From Sva-07 sp963715825 (lineage in GTDB: Bacteria; Actinomycetota; Acidimicrobiia; Acidimicrobiales; Ilumatobacteraceae): a DNA stretch of 64,000 nt. The DNA is taken from positions 62,001 to 126,000 of the forward strand of contig CAVQSI010000027.1 of the NCBI GenBank assembly GCA_963715825.1, read 5' to 3'. Positions within the stretch are counted from its first letter, which is position 1. Each line of letters begins with the position of its first letter. Positions 24,591 to 32,655 of the stretch are shown piece by piece. The position numbers and the translations under genes were made by a program. The notes under the pieces are model-generated. The model was not told where the DNA came from, made no database searches, and saw only the letters and a list, made by a program, of their open reading frames with translations.

Positions 24591-25565
24591 TCAGACCGGG
24601 ACGTGCCAGTGCAGCTGGGTCCCGGCAGGTTCGTTCGGGCCGACGGTGCAACTTCCGCCGAGTTCGGCAGCGCGCCACATCATGTTCGACAGCCCGCCCG
24701 ATCGCTTGGGCTCGTCCGGGAGCCCCACGCCGTTGTCGCTGATCCGCAACGACAAGGAGTCGGCGACGCACTCGATGCGAATCTCGGCGGTCGTGGCGCT
24801 TGCGTGTCGAACCACGTTGGACAGTCCCTCGGTGACCGTCGCGACGAGCTGGTCGGCGATGAACACCGGGAGCAGGTCGACATCGCCGGCGATGCGGAGG
24901 GTCGGCTCGAACCCGAGGTGGCGGGCGCGTTCGTGGACGAGTTCGGTGATCTGCGCCGACAGCGTGCGCCGTTCGTCGTGCTGGCCGAGTCGGAAGATCG
25001 CGGCACGGAGCTCGCGGATGGTGTCGTCGAGTTCCGAGATCGTCGACCCGATGCGGTCTGCCACCATCTGCGGCTGCGCAGACGACTGCACGGACTGCAG
25101 GTTCATCCCGGCGGCGAAGAGGCGCTGGATCACCATGTCGTGGAGGTCGCGGGCGATGCGCTCGCGGTCCTGCAGCATCGCCATCTGCGACGCCGACTCC
25201 TGCCGATCGCTCACGTCGCGGATCGTGGCGATCGTGAAGAGTGTGTCGTCGATGGTGCACGGGCTCAGGCTGATCTCGACGGGGAACATCTCGCCCGACG
25301 AGTGTTGGGCGAACAACTCGAGACCGGTGCCCATGGGTCGGCTCGTGGGCGCTGCGGTGTATGCGGCGCGCCGAGCGGGGTGCGTCTTGCGGAATTCGGG
25401 GGGAACGAGCTGATCGATCGACGATCCGACCAGGTCCGCTTCGGTCAGGCCGAACATCTGTCCGGCCACCGGGTTCGCCAGCTGGATCAGGCCGTCACTG
25501 GCGATGAGCAGCAACCCGTCGGGGCAGGAGTCGATCAACGCTCCTGCGAGCTCGGCGCGGTCCAT
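24591..25565 (-). CDS. PAS-domain histidine kinase (DosS-type transmitter)
   Basis: A 324-residue soluble kinase: one PAS domain (about 1-120), a HisKA_3 dimerisation helix with H142 in RERIARDLHDMVIQRLFAAGM, and an HATPase domain (LVATVTEGLSNVVRHA, ISDNGVGLPD, GGLSNMMWRA). The phospho-acceptor region is almost that of DosS/DosT, but the heme-binding GAF domains of those sensors are absent and a PAS domain takes their place. No transmembrane segment is visible. The signal is therefore unknown; a PAS-bound cofactor is possible. It is convergent with the dosR-like gene and cotranscribed with the USP/PPOX genes upstream. Confidence 0.9.
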   Translation of the reverse strand: MDRAELAGALIDSCPDGLLLIASDGLIQLANPVAGQMFGLTEADLVGSSIDQLVPPEFRKTHPARRAAYTAAPTSRPMGTGLELFAQHSSGEMFPVEISLSPCTIDDTLFTIATIRDVSDRQESASQMAMLQDRERIARDLHDMVIQRLFAAGMNLQSVQSSAQPQMVADRIGSTISELDDTIRELRAAIFRLGQHDERRTLSAQITELVHERARHLGFEPTLRIAGDVDLLPVFIADQLVATVTEGLSNVVRHASATTAEIRIECVADSLSLRISDNGVGLPDEPKRSGGLSNMMWRAAELGGSCTVGPNEPAGTQLHWHVPV

Positions 25566-25611
25566 GGCATCTCCATGCTATTGGTACGCCGGCTCAACGT
25601 TTCACTGGACG

Positions 25612-26421
25612 TCACTGCGGGAGATGGGGCGGGCGAACGAGCAGCACGGGACACGGCGCATGGCGAACGATCGCCGCGGCGGTACTGCCGATCACGAACC
25701 TCGACATCCCCGTGCGCCCGCGGGTGCTCGCGACGATCATTGCTGCGTCGATCGACCGAGCGAAGTCGGCGATCTCGTCGTGTACGTGCTCGCCGTGGAG
25801 CACCTCGAACTGCACGGGGTGCCCCGAGTCCTTGGCCAGCTTGCGGGCGAGTCGGGCCGGGTAGGCCGACTCGTTGACGTCGCGCGACACCCCCGTGTCG
25901 GGATCGGTCACCTCCACGATCCAGGGCTCGCTGCCGAGCTCGATGCCCCAGGCCGCTGCGAGCGGCAGCACCGACTCCGACGCCCGCGACCCGTCGATGG
26001 TCGCGATGATCGGCCCCTCGAGACTGCTGTGGGTGACGTGGGGTCCAACGACGAGGATCGGGCCGAAGGTTCGCTCGAGCAGCTCCTCGGTCACGCTGCC
26101 GAGGAGCGCCGCTGAGCGACCGCGGCCGTGCGACGCGAGCACGACGGTCACTTCCGGGTGTTGCTCGACCTCGTTGCCGATGGCCTGAGCAACGCTCTCG
26201 GCGGCAACGTGCGCGCTGGTGGTCACCTCGACCCCCGAGGTCTCGTGCTGGTCGAGGCGTTCTGTCAGGCGGGCCTGCGCCTCGGCGACGTCGTGTTGGT
26301 CGAAGACGACTTCGACGATGTCGACCGACGCATCGCCACGGCGGGCGAGCGCCACCGCGACGTCGGCGGCTCGCCACGACGCGTCGGACCCGTCGACCGG
26401 GACGATCAGGTGCTGAACCAT
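25612..26421 (-). CDS. Tandem universal stress protein
   Basis: A 269-residue protein with two UspA domains: HLIVPVDGSDASW with ASHGRGRSAALLGSVTEEL, then IIATIDGSRASESV with ASTRGRTGMSRFVIGSTAAAI. It is the second gene of a minus-strand operon (PPOX protein, this USP, kinase). Domain 2 keeps the full nucleotide-binding loop; domain 1 is slightly degenerate at its start. Confidence 0.92.
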   Translation of the reverse strand: MVQHLIVPVDGSDASWRAADVAVALARRGDASVDIVEVVFDQHDVAEAQARLTERLDQHETSGVEVTTSAHVAAESVAQAIGNEVEQHPEVTVVLASHGRGRSAALLGSVTEELLERTFGPILVVGPHVTHSSLEGPIIATIDGSRASESVLPLAAAWGIELGSEPWIVEVTDPDTGVSRDVNESAYPARLARKLAKDSGHPVQFEVLHGEHVHDEIADFARSIDAAMIVASTRGRTGMSRFVIGSTAAAIVRHAPCPVLLVRPPHLPQ

Positions 26422-26455
26422 GGGGTCTCCTTGTCTTGCGTATCGGATGATGCGG

Positions 26456-26884
26456 TCATTGATCGTGGCCGATGCGGAACCGTCGACCGGACACCGTGAT
26501 CGGGACCAGGCGGATGAAGTACGGCTTGTTCGAGACGTGCCACGGCCGCACGACGAGCTCGAAGCTGTCGAACAGATCGGTCTCGATGGTGATCAGCTCG
26601 GCGACACCGTGCACGACCACGCTCCACGGATCGTCGCGCTGCTCATCGTAGGTGGGCGCAGCGTTGTCGGCCTCGAAGGCCACCTCCTGTGCCTCGACGG
26701 CGTCGGACACCTTGGTGCCCATCGCGGTGCGGAACACGATCGAGCCCTGGTCGACGAGGTGGTTGACGGGGAACACGTCCACGCCGCCGCGAGGAGTCGG
26801 GGTGGCGAGACGACCGACATCCACCGTACGTAGCAGCGTCCAGCAGTCGGACTCGGACAGCTCCTCGAGCGGTTGGTAGTCCAC
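26456..26884 (-). CDS. PPOX-family FMN-binding split-barrel protein
   Basis: A 142-residue pyridoxamine 5'-phosphate oxidase-like split barrel: CWTLLRTVDVGRLA at the start, GVDVFPVNHLVDQGSIVFRT, GTKVSDAVEAQEVAFEAD, WSVVVHGVAELI. Homologues such as mycobacterial Rv0080 belong to the DosR regulon; members bind FMN, F420 or heme. I chose the GTG at 26882-26884 because GGAGGGAGG lies at ideal spacing upstream; an ATG at 26912-26914 would crowd the DevR-box-like site. It heads the operon with the USP and the kinase. Confidence 0.88.
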   Translation of the reverse strand: MDYQPLEELSESDCWTLLRTVDVGRLATPTPRGGVDVFPVNHLVDQGSIVFRTAMGTKVSDAVEAQEVAFEADNAAPTYDEQRDDPWSVVVHGVAELITIETDLFDSFELVVRPWHVSNKPYFIRLVPITVSGRRFRIGHDQ

Positions 26885-26935
26885 GGCGATCCTCCCTCCA
26901 TGTTGATCGTCCATCACGTGGGTCCGTCGCCGCCA

Positions 26936-26954
26936 GGGCCCAATGTCACGGGTC
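26936..26954. promoter_or_regulatory. DevR-box-like element between PPOX and USP genes
   Basis: GGGCCCAATGTCACGGGTC lies in the divergent gap between the PPOX-USP-kinase operon (minus) and the USP at 27000 (plus), 51 bp and 45 bp from the respective starts. It is one of the two best matches to the island consensus and sits where it could control both promoters. Confidence 0.65.
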
Positions 26955-26999
26955 TTCGGACCCTTGGCGGGCGTGGGGAAGCGGCAGATACTCGGTGCC

Positions 27000-27881
27000 A
27001 TGGTGGATCGCTGGGTCGTGGGAATCGATGGGTCGGATGCGGCGGTCGACGCGCTGCGATGGGCGATCGTTCACGGCGCCGATCGCCCGCCCGACGGCGT
27101 CGAGATCGTCGCACTTGCGGCGTTCCATGTGCCGACGATGATGGCGATGTTCACCGCCAAACGGGGCTTCGGGGTCGACGAACTCGGCCTCGCGGCCACG
27201 GCAGGCAACGATGTCGACACCGCGATCGAGGTGGCGATCACGACGATCGAGGCCGGCGCCGACGCGGATGCGGTGCCGGTTCAGCCGTTGGTGATCGAGG
27301 GACAGGCGCAACACGTGCTGGTCGATGCGTCCGTCGACGCGGACCTGGTGGTCATCGGTCGAACCGGAGCGGGCGATCTGCGTCGTCATCTTCTCGGCTC
27401 GGTGAGCCGCTACTGCGTGACCCACGCTCATGCACCGGTGGTGGTGGTTCCGGTTGGCACGTTGCCGCGTGCCGGCTCCTCGATCGTGGTCGGATTCGAC
27501 GGCAGCGACCACGCCGGCGAAGCGCTGCTGTGGGCGCTCGATTTCGCGGGCGCCACCGGACGGGTCCGCGTGGTCTCGGCGATCGAGGTTGCACCGTGGA
27601 TCGACGAGGGCCTGACTCGCGATCTGTTCGCCCGCGAGATCGAGGCCGAGGAACGGCGGATCACGCAGGCGCTCGACGCGATCGACCCCGACGGCCGCGC
27701 CGAGCGCTCGACCGCGTTGATGGGGCCTCGCCCGGCGCTCGCCGACGCACAACCGGGGTGCGACCTGATCGTGGTCGGCACACGCGGTCGCGGCCTGGTC
27801 GCGGCAGGGCTCCTCGGTTCGGTGAGCAGCTGGCTCCTGCACGAAGCGACCGTTCCGGTCGTCGTGGTGCCGAACCGGTAG
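27000..27881 (+). CDS. Tandem universal stress protein
   Basis: A 293-residue protein with two UspA domains: WVVGIDGSDAAVDAL with GRTGAGDLRRHLLGSVSRY, and SIVVGFDGSDHAGEAL with GTRGRGLVAAGLLGSVSSWLL. The second loop is a complete ATP-binding motif. It contains an extra segment (MMAMFTAKRGFGVDELG) after strand 2 of the first domain. It is transcribed from the promoter region holding the 26936 DevR-box-like site. ATG at 27000. Confidence 0.92.
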   Translation: MVDRWVVGIDGSDAAVDALRWAIVHGADRPPDGVEIVALAAFHVPTMMAMFTAKRGFGVDELGLAATAGNDVDTAIEVAITTIEAGADADAVPVQPLVIEGQAQHVLVDASVDADLVVIGRTGAGDLRRHLLGSVSRYCVTHAHAPVVVVPVGTLPRAGSSIVVGFDGSDHAGEALLWALDFAGATGRVRVVSAIEVAPWIDEGLTRDLFAREIEAEERRITQALDAIDPDGRAERSTALMGPRPALADAQPGCDLIVVGTRGRGLVAAGLLGSVSSWLLHEATVPVVVVPNR

Positions 27882-27914
27882 TTGCCCTCCGGAGGGGGCA
27901 CCATGCGGCGCCGC

Positions 27915-28454
27915 TCAGTCGGCGCGCAGCTTGGGCTCGCCGGGGTGGAACGGGGTCCCCGGTGTCGGTTCGGCGGCGAGCGACTCGGCGTGAGGGTCGG
28001 AATCGGTGCTCGACCAGCCGATCGAGCCGTCGGGAGATGCGTCGTCGACGATGTGGAAGCGGCGCCCGGTGACCACGGTGGGCTCGATTCGCACGAAGTT
28101 GGGCTTGTCCCACGAGAGCCACGGGAACAGCGGGAGATCCTCGGCGTCGAACACCTCCTGCATCCGCTCGATCGCTTGGGCCTGACCCTTGACGACCACG
28201 CTCCAGGCTGTGCGATCGTCGGGCTCGTAGCCGTCGATCTCGAACGCCACCAGCCGATTCAGTACGGCGCCGGCGAGCTTGGTTCCCGCAGCGCTGCGAA
28301 AGACGATGCCGCGCTTGTCGACCACGAAGTTGATCGGGAAGATGTCTGGCTGCCCGGCGATGTCGACGGCGAGACGACCCACCGTGGCATGGTCGAGCAG
28401 GTCCCAGCATTCCGACTCGCTGAGGATCTCGGTTGCTTGCTGGCGTTCATCCAT
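27915..28454 (-). CDS. PPOX-family FMN-binding split-barrel protein
   Basis: A 179-residue paralogue of the 26456 gene: CWDLLDHATVGRLAVDIAGQ, IFPINFVVDKRGIVFRSAAGT, AFEIDGYEPDDRTAWSVVVKG, PNFVRIEPTVVTGRRFHIV. It has a longer, charged C-terminal tail (about 30 residues). The start ATG is 28452-28454; the ATG at 28469 is an alternative. A DevR-box-like site lies 35 bp upstream, the same spacing as at the baeRF gene. Confidence 0.87.
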   Translation of the reverse strand: MDERQQATEILSESECWDLLDHATVGRLAVDIAGQPDIFPINFVVDKRGIVFRSAAGTKLAGAVLNRLVAFEIDGYEPDDRTAWSVVVKGQAQAIERMQEVFDAEDLPLFPWLSWDKPNFVRIEPTVVTGRRFHIVDDASPDGSIGWSSTDSDPHAESLAAEPTPGTPFHPGEPKLRAD

Positions 28455-28489
28455 GTTCCCATTCAACACGAACGCTCCTGCCGACTGCA

Positions 28490-28508
28490 GGGCCCTAGGT
28501 CACGGGCT
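28490..28508 (-). promoter_or_regulatory. DevR-box-like element upstream of the second PPOX gene
   Basis: The plus strand reads GGGCCCTAGGTCACGGGCT, the closest match to the consensus from the five sites. It lies between the stop of the beta-CASP nuclease gene and the PPOX start. Confidence 0.65.
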
Positions 28509-28521
28509 GCACGGCATGCGC

Positions 28522-29934
28522 TCAGTCGAGCCGCACCACCTCGAACTGGGTGGGCACCACGGCGTTGATGTCGTCGTCGACGAGCCGTGCTGCCAAGGCG
28601 GCACTGGCCGACGGCTCACCGTGCACCACGAACACGGTGAGGGGTCGTCGCGGCAGCGCAGCGATCCACGAGTGCAACCCGTCGGCGTCGGCATGCACCG
28701 ACAGCGACCGCAAGACGTCGACGTCCGCTCGCACTGGTACGTACCGACCGAGCATCTTGATGCTGCGCGCGCCGTCGGCCAGCGAACGTCCGCGCGTCCC
28801 GGCAGCCTGGAAGCCGCACAACACGACGCTGTTGCGGTGATCGGGGAGCAGCCGAGCGAGATGGTGGAGCACCCGGCCCCCCGCTGCCATCCCGGATGCC
28901 GAGATGATGATCGCTGGGGCGGTGAGTTCGTTCAGCGACTTCGAGTCCTCGACGGTGGGACACTCGTACAGACCGCCGCCCGGATCGAACAGGTCGGGCG
29001 GAGCGTCCTCGGGTGCCGGGTGACATTCGGAGGGATCCGCTGCGCGCATCGCCGCCCGGTAGACGTCGAGGACGCGCAGCGCCATCGGGCTGTCGACGTA
29101 CACGGGCAGCGTCGGGATGCGTCCCGCCGCCATGAGCTCGCGCAGCACGACGAGCAGGACCTCGGTGCGATCGACGGCGAAGGCGGGGATCAGCACGATG
29201 CCGCCGCGCTTCGCGGTACGGCTGACCACGCCGGCGAACTCCTCGATCTCGGCGGACTCGGGTGGATGCGTGGAGTCGCCGTAGGTCGACTCGATCAGTA
29301 CCGTCTGCGCTGCCGGTGCGACGGCGGGGCCGGGGATCAGCGGATGGTTCCCGCGGCCCAGGTCGCCGCTGACCAGCAGCGTGGTGCCGACACCTGGATC
29401 GGTGGCACGGTCGGTGATCGTGAGATGGACGCTGGCCGAGCCCAGGATGTGGCCGGCCGGGACGAATCGCACGACGATTCCCTCGGCGACCTCGACGGGG
29501 TGATCGAACTCGACGCCGTGGAGCAGCTCGATCGCCGCGTCGGCGTCGTCGGAGGTGTAGAGCGGTTGCGCGGGACGGTGCTTGCTGAAGCCACGCTCGT
29601 TGGCGAAGCGGGCCTGTTCCTCCTGGAGATGAGCGGCGTCGGGCAGCAGGATCTCGCACAGCTCGCAGGTGGCGTTGGTGGCGTAGACCGGCCCCGTGAA
29701 CCCGTCACGGGCAAGGCCGGGCAGCCAGCCGCTGTGGTCGATGTGGGCGTGGGTGACGACCACCGCGTCGATCGTGGTCGGATCGACGGGGAACGGCTCC
29801 CAGTTGAGAAGACGATCGCGTTTGGCGCCCTGGAAGAGCCCGGCGTCGACGAGCACGGTCGCCTGCTCGGTGCGCACCAGGAACCTGCTGCCGGTCACCG
29901 TGCCGGTGGCACCGAGGAATTGCAGGGTGGTCAC
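28522..29934 (-). CDS. Metallo-beta-lactamase/beta-CASP nuclease
   Basis: A 470-residue RNA-metabolising MBL protein. The MBL domain has TLQFLGATGTVTGSRFLV and the zinc motif VVTHAHIDHSGWLP, then GHILGSASV. The beta-CASP insert has IESTYGDSTHP, PAFAVDRTEVLL and YVDSPMAL. The C-terminal RMMBL-like part has SASGMAAGGRVLHHL, CGFQAAGTRGRSL and SVHADADGL. This is the YsH1/CPSF-73-like group, expected to cut RNA. The GTG start at 29932-29934 is 25 bp from the divergent USP start. Such nucleases recur in USP-rich hypoxia islands of other bacteria. Confidence 0.92.
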   Translation of the reverse strand: MTTLQFLGATGTVTGSRFLVRTEQATVLVDAGLFQGAKRDRLLNWEPFPVDPTTIDAVVVTHAHIDHSGWLPGLARDGFTGPVYATNATCELCEILLPDAAHLQEEQARFANERGFSKHRPAQPLYTSDDADAAIELLHGVEFDHPVEVAEGIVVRFVPAGHILGSASVHLTITDRATDPGVGTTLLVSGDLGRGNHPLIPGPAVAPAAQTVLIESTYGDSTHPPESAEIEEFAGVVSRTAKRGGIVLIPAFAVDRTEVLLVVLRELMAAGRIPTLPVYVDSPMALRVLDVYRAAMRAADPSECHPAPEDAPPDLFDPGGGLYECPTVEDSKSLNELTAPAIIISASGMAAGGRVLHHLARLLPDHRNSVVLCGFQAAGTRGRSLADGARSIKMLGRYVPVRADVDVLRSLSVHADADGLHSWIAALPRRPLTVFVVHGEPSASAALAARLVDDDINAVVPTQFEVVRLD

Positions 29935-29959
29935 GACCTCGACTCTAGGATCATGGGTG

Positions 29960-30424
29960 ATGGCCGACTCCGATCCCACTCCCGGCAGCATCATCAGCGC
30001 AGGCCCGGTGATCGTCGGCGTCGACGGCTCGAACAACGCGCGGCGGGCGTTGGCGATGGCGGCCGAGATCGCCCGTCGCTTCGATCTCGACCTGGCGGTG
30101 TTCCACGCGATCGGCCTGATGACGGTGATCGAGGGCGAGCACGTGCCGTCCGAGGGCCACCGCGACGATCTCGAACGGCTCCTGCGCCTCGAGTGGTGCG
30201 CGGCGCTCGCCGGCGATCGAGCGCTGCGTTGGCGAGCCGAGCTCGTGTACGGCAGCCCCGCCGATGTGCTGATGAAAATGGGGACCGGTCTCGACGCGTC
30301 GTTCGTGGTGGTCGGCTCGCGTGGCGTCGGCGACGAACTGGCGCTCGGCAGCACGAGCCACCACGTCGTGCACCACTGCGACCGACCTGTCGTCGTCGTG
30401 CCGCCGGTCGACCGCACGGCCTGA
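29960..30424 (+). CDS. Single-domain universal stress protein
   Basis: A 154-residue UspA-domain protein: VIVGVDGSNNARRALAMAAEIARRF and VVVGSRGVGDELALGSTSHHV. The nucleotide loop GSRGVGDELALGST is compatible with ATP binding. It is divergent from the beta-CASP nuclease with only 25 bp between start codons, so the two promoters must overlap or the messages are leaderless. Confidence 0.9.
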   Translation: MADSDPTPGSIISAGPVIVGVDGSNNARRALAMAAEIARRFDLDLAVFHAIGLMTVIEGEHVPSEGHRDDLERLLRLEWCAALAGDRALRWRAELVYGSPADVLMKMGTGLDASFVVVGSRGVGDELALGSTSHHVVHHCDRPVVVVPPVDRTA

Positions 30425-30473
30425 GCTGCGTCGGCCCGTCCTGGCGCGACGCCACCGGATACGGTCGGCGGCC

Positions 30474-31211
30474 ATGAGTGAGTTCAGCGGACGCGTCGCC
30501 ATCATCACCGGGTCGTCGAGCGGGATCGGCGAGGAGACCGCCCGGCGGCTCTCGGCGCTCGGGGCCACCGTGGTGGTCAACTCCTCGTCGTCGGTCGAGG
30601 CGGGCGAGGCGGTGTCGGCGTCGCTGCCGGGCGAGTCGTGCTACGTGCGCGCCGACATCAGCATCCAGGACGAAGCCCACGCGCTGATCGACACCACGAT
30701 CGAGCGCTACGGGCAGCTCGACTTCCTGATCAACAACGCCGGCTGGACCACCCAGGTGCCCCACGATCGTCTCGACGACCTCACCGACGAGATCTTCCGC
30801 AAGACCTTCGACGTCAACGTGTTCGGCACGTGGTGGCTGACCAAGCGGGCCATTCCGCACCTGCGGAATTCCGACGACGCGAACATCGTCAACATCACCT
30901 CGATCGCCGGGCTGCGTCCGGTCGGTTCGTCGATGGCGTACTCGATGACGAAGGCGGCGCTCAACCAGATGACCCTGCTGCTCGCGAAGAGCTATGGGCC
31001 GATCCGGGTCAACGCCGTGGCGCCGGGCCTCGTCGCCACGCCGTGGACGAAGGACTGGGGGTCGATGCACGAGGCGATCGCCGCGATCGCCCCGGTGCCG
31101 AGGTCGGCGACGCCCGACGACTGCGCGGAGGCAGTGCTGGCGCTGCTGCGCAACAAGTACACGACCGGCGAGATCTTCGTCGTCGACGGCGGCTCCACGC
31201 TCAAGATGTGA
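30474..31211 (+). CDS. Short-chain dehydrogenase/reductase
   Basis: A 245-residue SDR: cofactor motif TGSSSGIGEE, NNAG (INNAGWTTQVP), catalytic Ser in NITSIAG, YSMTK (Tyr-x3-Lys) and a C-terminal VDGGSTLKM. It is a 3-oxoacyl-ACP reductase-like NAD(P)H oxidoreductase; the substrate cannot be inferred. It follows the USP by about 50 bp on the same strand and may be read through from it. Confidence 0.9.
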   Translation: MSEFSGRVAIITGSSSGIGEETARRLSALGATVVVNSSSSVEAGEAVSASLPGESCYVRADISIQDEAHALIDTTIERYGQLDFLINNAGWTTQVPHDRLDDLTDEIFRKTFDVNVFGTWWLTKRAIPHLRNSDDANIVNITSIAGLRPVGSSMAYSMTKAALNQMTLLLAKSYGPIRVNAVAPGLVATPWTKDWGSMHEAIAAIAPVPRSATPDDCAEAVLALLRNKYTTGEIFVVDGGSTLKM

Positions 31212-31227
31212 CCGTGTCGACAGGGGT

Positions 31228-31258
31228 GTGTCAACTGGGGTCAGACCCCGGTTGACAC
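31228..31258. repeat. 31-bp GGGGTCaGACCCC-cored palindrome, copy 3
   Basis: GTGTCAACTGGGGTC, a central A, then GACCCCGGTTGACAC: 15-bp arms with one mismatch. The core is the same as at 6238 and 7245, but the outer arms differ while remaining complementary. It sits in the convergent gap between the SDR and the thiolase. Confidence 0.85.
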
Positions 31259-31266
31259 GTGTCCGG

Positions 31267-32476
31267 TCAGGCGGCGGACTTCTCCAGGATGTGCACGCCG
31301 CAGGCCGAGCCGAGGCCGATCACGTGGGCGAGGCCGACCTTCGCGCCTTCGATCTGCCGGTCGCCGGCTTCGCCACGGAGGTGGTGGCAGACCTCCCAGA
31401 TGTTGGCGATGCCGGTCGCCGAGATCGGGTGGCCCTTCGACTGCAGACCGCCCGACACGTTGACCGGGAGCGACCCGTCACGCCACGGTGCGCCGGAGTT
31501 GAAGAAGTCGACGGCACCGCCTTCTTCGCACAGCCCGAGGTTGTCGTAGTGGACCAGTTCGGCGGTGGCGAAGCAGTCGTGCAGCTCGACGAGGTCGAGG
31601 TCCTCCGGTCCGATGCCCGCCTGTTCGTAGGCGGTCTTCGCTGCGTTGCGGGTGAGCGTGTTGACGTCCGGGAGCACCTGGCAGGCCTCCTGCCACGGAT
31701 CGGACGTGAGCACCGACGCCGACACCTTGACCGCACGACGCTGTTGTTCGAGCGACAACGTCTTGAGTTTCTCGCCGCTGACCACGACCGCCGCCGCCGC
31801 GCCGTCGCAGTTGGCGGAGCACATCGGGCGGGTGTTCGGGTAGGCGATCATCATGTCGCCCATGATCTCCTCGAGCGTGAAGCGCTTCGAGTAGGCAGCG
31901 AGCGGATTCAGCGTCGAGTGGGCGTGGTTCTTCTCGGAGATCTTGGCGAACAGCTCGAAGTCGGCACCGCCGTACTTGTGGCCGTACTCCATGCCGACCT
32001 GGGCGAACACGCCGGGCATCGTGTCGGTGCCGATACGTCCGTCGGTGGAGGTGACCGCGCCGAAGCGGCCCTGCGGTTCCCATTCGTTGCCGTCCTTCTT
32101 CGCTCGGCCGCCGCCGCCGAGCAGGCCGACGCCGGCGAGCTTCTCGACGCCGACCGCCAGATCCCATGTCGGACTCGCCGGCCTTGATCGACATGATCGC
32201 CGTGCGCAGCGCGGTCGCGCCGGTGGCGCACGCATTCGACACGTTGTAGACCGGGATGCCGGTCTGGCCGACCTGCTTCTGGATCTGCTGGCCGATGCCG
32301 CCCGATCCCATCAGGTTGCCGGCCGCCAGCACACCCATGTCGGCCATCGTGACGCCGCCGTCGGCGAGGGCCGCCATCACCGCTTCGGACGCGAGGTCGA
32401 CGACGTCACGATCGGTGTGCTTGCCGAACTTGGTCATGTTGATCCCGAGGATCCAGATCTCGTCGCTGCTGCTCAT
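31267..32476 (-). pseudogene. Thiolase (acetyl-CoA acetyltransferase/SCP2-like), one frameshift
   Basis: The two halves together give a complete 400-residue thiolase. N-terminal part from ATG at 32474-32476: NVSNACATGATALRTAIMSIKAGESD, with the nucleophilic Cys in NACATG. C-terminal part: LAVGVEKLAGVGLLGGGG ... ELHDCFATAELVHYD, SKGHPISATG and the final GLGSACGVHILEK. The frame shifts at a C-run near 32163-32165; removing one base restores DMDLAVGVEKL. All catalytic motifs are intact, so consensus error is the simplest reading. It lacks a hydratase domain and resembles lipid-transfer-protein thiolases that pair with DUF35 proteins such as the next gene. Confidence 0.85.
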
Positions 32477-32504
32477 GGTGGTGCTCCGTGTTGGTGCTCG
32501 ATCA

Positions 32505-32556
32505 CGTTTGTGTTGCGGTTTCGGTGGACCGGGTCACCCGAAGTGCAACGCAAACG
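32505..32556 (+). repeat. 52-bp palindromic repeat, copy 3
   Basis: It begins CGTTTGTGTTGCGGTTTCGG, has the core GGACCGGGTCACCC and ends TGCAACGCAAACG. Outer ends CGTTTG/CAAACG and inner GTTGC/GCAAC are inverted. It is identical over 52 bp to the copy at 32578-32629, 73 bp away. Confidence 0.9.
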
Positions 32557-32577
32557 TTGGGTTGGCTGGTGCTGATG

Positions 32578-32629
32578 CGTTTGTGTTGCGGTTTCGGTGG
32601 ACCGGGTCACCCGAAGTGCAACGCAAACG
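32578..32629 (+). repeat. 52-bp palindromic repeat, copy 4
   Basis: This copy is identical to copy 3 and in direct orientation. Both fill the gap between the thiolase start and the DUF35 gene stop, within what looks like one minus-strand operon. They may fold as hairpins in the message. Confidence 0.9.
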
Positions 32630-32655
32630 TGGTTGGTGGTTCGTGGGTGGTCGGG

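Noticed and set aside
30617..32187. Open frames antisense to the SDR/thiolase genes
   Set aside because: Shadow frames of real genes; no start signals or motifs.
31267..32476. Programmed frameshift in the thiolase
   Set aside because: No slippery heptamer or downstream pseudoknot of the kind known for recoding; a simple C-run and the presence of similar defects in other genes favour sequence error.
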